From Rhizobium sp. LC145 (GTDB lineage Bacteria > Pseudomonadota > Alphaproteobacteria > Rhizobiales > Rhizobiaceae): a stretch of DNA of 64,000 nt. Location: NCBI RefSeq assembly GCF_001005825.1, contig NZ_LBHV01000015.1:1-64000 (forward strand), given 5' to 3'. This document shows positions 63,463 through 64,000 of this stretch, piece after piece (within the stretch, counting starts at the first letter, position 1; every line of letters starts with the position of its first letter). Below the pieces are notes generated by a model. The model made no database searches. It was not told the origin of the DNA and saw only the letters and a program-made list of their open reading frames with translations. The translations under genes and the position numbers were made by a program.

Positions 63463-64000
63463 ATGAAACACACCTATCCGGAGGGCAGACAGGTTCGGCC
63501 CAATGTCCTCTTCGTGACCGTCGATCAGTGGCCGGGCAATCTGCTTGGCTGCGCGGGCCATCCGGTGATTGAGACGCCGACGCTTGACCATCTCGCGTCC
63601 ATCGGCACGCGGTTCTCGCGTGCTTATGCGGAATGCCCGATCTGCATTCCGGCTAGACGCTCGATCATGACGGGTACGAGTCCGCGCCGGCACGGCGATC
63701 GGGTATTTCAGCCGTCGCTGCGCATGCCGGCCGATCTACCCACGCTTGCCGCCACCTTCGGCAGCAACGGTTATCAGACCCAGGCGATCGGCAAGCTCCA
63801 CGTCTATCCCCAAAGGGATCGTATCGGCTTCGATGACGCCCTGCTGGCGGAAGAAGGGCGAGGCGCTCTTGGCGGCACGGACGACTACGAAATGTTCCTG
63901 GCTGACAGGGGACATGCCGGCCAGCAATTCATGCACGGCATGAGCAACAACGAATACAGTTGGCGCACCTGGCATTTGCCGGAAGAGCTGCACGTCACAA
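63463..64000 (+). CDS. Sulfatase, 5' part (runs off the window)
   Basis: About 179 residues are present and open to the window edge. The sulfatase fold opens NVLFVTVDQWPGNLLG with the metal Asp in the D-Q pair. The formylglycine site is C-I-P-A-R, in the CxPxR pattern of Cys-type sulfatases, within ECPICIPARRSIMTG. IGKLHVYP supplies the conserved Lys and His. Activation would require a formylglycine-generating enzyme. It is probably co-transcribed with the Bug protein upstream, suggesting use of a sulfated or phosphonated organic compound. Confidence 0.88.
   Translation, partial: MKHTYPEGRQVRPNVLFVTVDQWPGNLLGCAGHPVIETPTLDHLASIGTRFSRAYAECPICIPARRSIMTGTSPRRHGDRVFQPSLRMPADLPTLAATFGSNGYQTQAIGKLHVYPQRDRIGFDDALLAEEGRGALGGTDDYEMFLADRGHAGQQFMHGMSNNEYSWRTWHLPEELHVT

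Overview
The window is GC-rich, densely coded and reads as a member of the Rhizobiales, most likely Rhizobiaceae. The reasons are an Aap-type amino-acid ABC system, a membrane urate oxidase (PuuD), a PuuE-UraD fusion, XdhABC, a palindromic repeat of the kind scattered through Rhizobium/Agrobacterium/Sinorhizobium genomes, and many small catabolic operons, each facing a LysR, IclR, GntR or AraC regulator. All identifications are by eye from protein motifs; no database search was run.

Region 1 (1-6.7 kb) looks accessory. It has a frameshifted relic of an ATP-dependent DNA ligase (LigD type), a TetR regulator facing a small membrane protein across two matching palindromes, a DUF899 protein, an MFS exporter, and a short-chain dehydrogenase facing an AraC regulator. 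It has long non-coding gaps, which are rare in the rest of the window.

Region 2 (6.7-27 kb) is a purine-degradation and glyoxylate-salvage island. It codes for a TIM-barrel isomerase, ureidoglycine aminohydrolase, an AzgA-type purine permease, ureidoglycolate lyase, the PuuE allantoinase-UraD fusion, HIU hydrolase, xanthine dehydrogenase with its XdhC chaperone, a LysR regulator, PuuD and guanine deaminase. An IclR regulator then faces gcl-hyi-glxR-glycerate kinase. Together they take guanine/xanthine through urate and allantoin to glyoxylate, then to 2-phosphoglycerate. The step from allantoate to ureidoglycine is not seen here. A TTGAAA-type motif recurs in four of the divergent control regions, and a near-perfect IclR-type box lies upstream of gcl.

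Region 3 (27-36.2 kb) has a LysR facing a Tat-exported alpha/beta hydrolase with a probable Cys nucleophile. Next comes a tripartite tricarboxylate transporter (TctCBA), an unusual two-HTH GntR regulator and an AcnA-type aconitase, together a plausible citrate/aconitate-type utilisation cassette.

Region 4 (36.2-55 kb) holds two peptide-type (Dpp/Opp family) ABC import operons back to back. The first (LysR-controlled) has a fused double ATPase, a cytoplasmic class-A beta-lactamase-fold hydrolase and an AbgB-like amidohydrolase. The second (IclR-controlled) has an alpha/beta hydrolase, a gamma-glutamyltransferase without a signal peptide and an M20 amidohydrolase. Both look like import-then-hydrolyse pathways for amide-linked substrates that cannot be named from sequence.

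Region 5 (55-64 kb) has an Aap-like polar amino-acid ABC system joined to a cystathionine-beta-lyase-like PLP enzyme and a divergent LysR. It ends with another LysR facing an orphan TctC-type binding protein and a sulfatase that runs off the window. No rRNA, tRNA, CRISPR array, phage or intact insertion sequence was seen.
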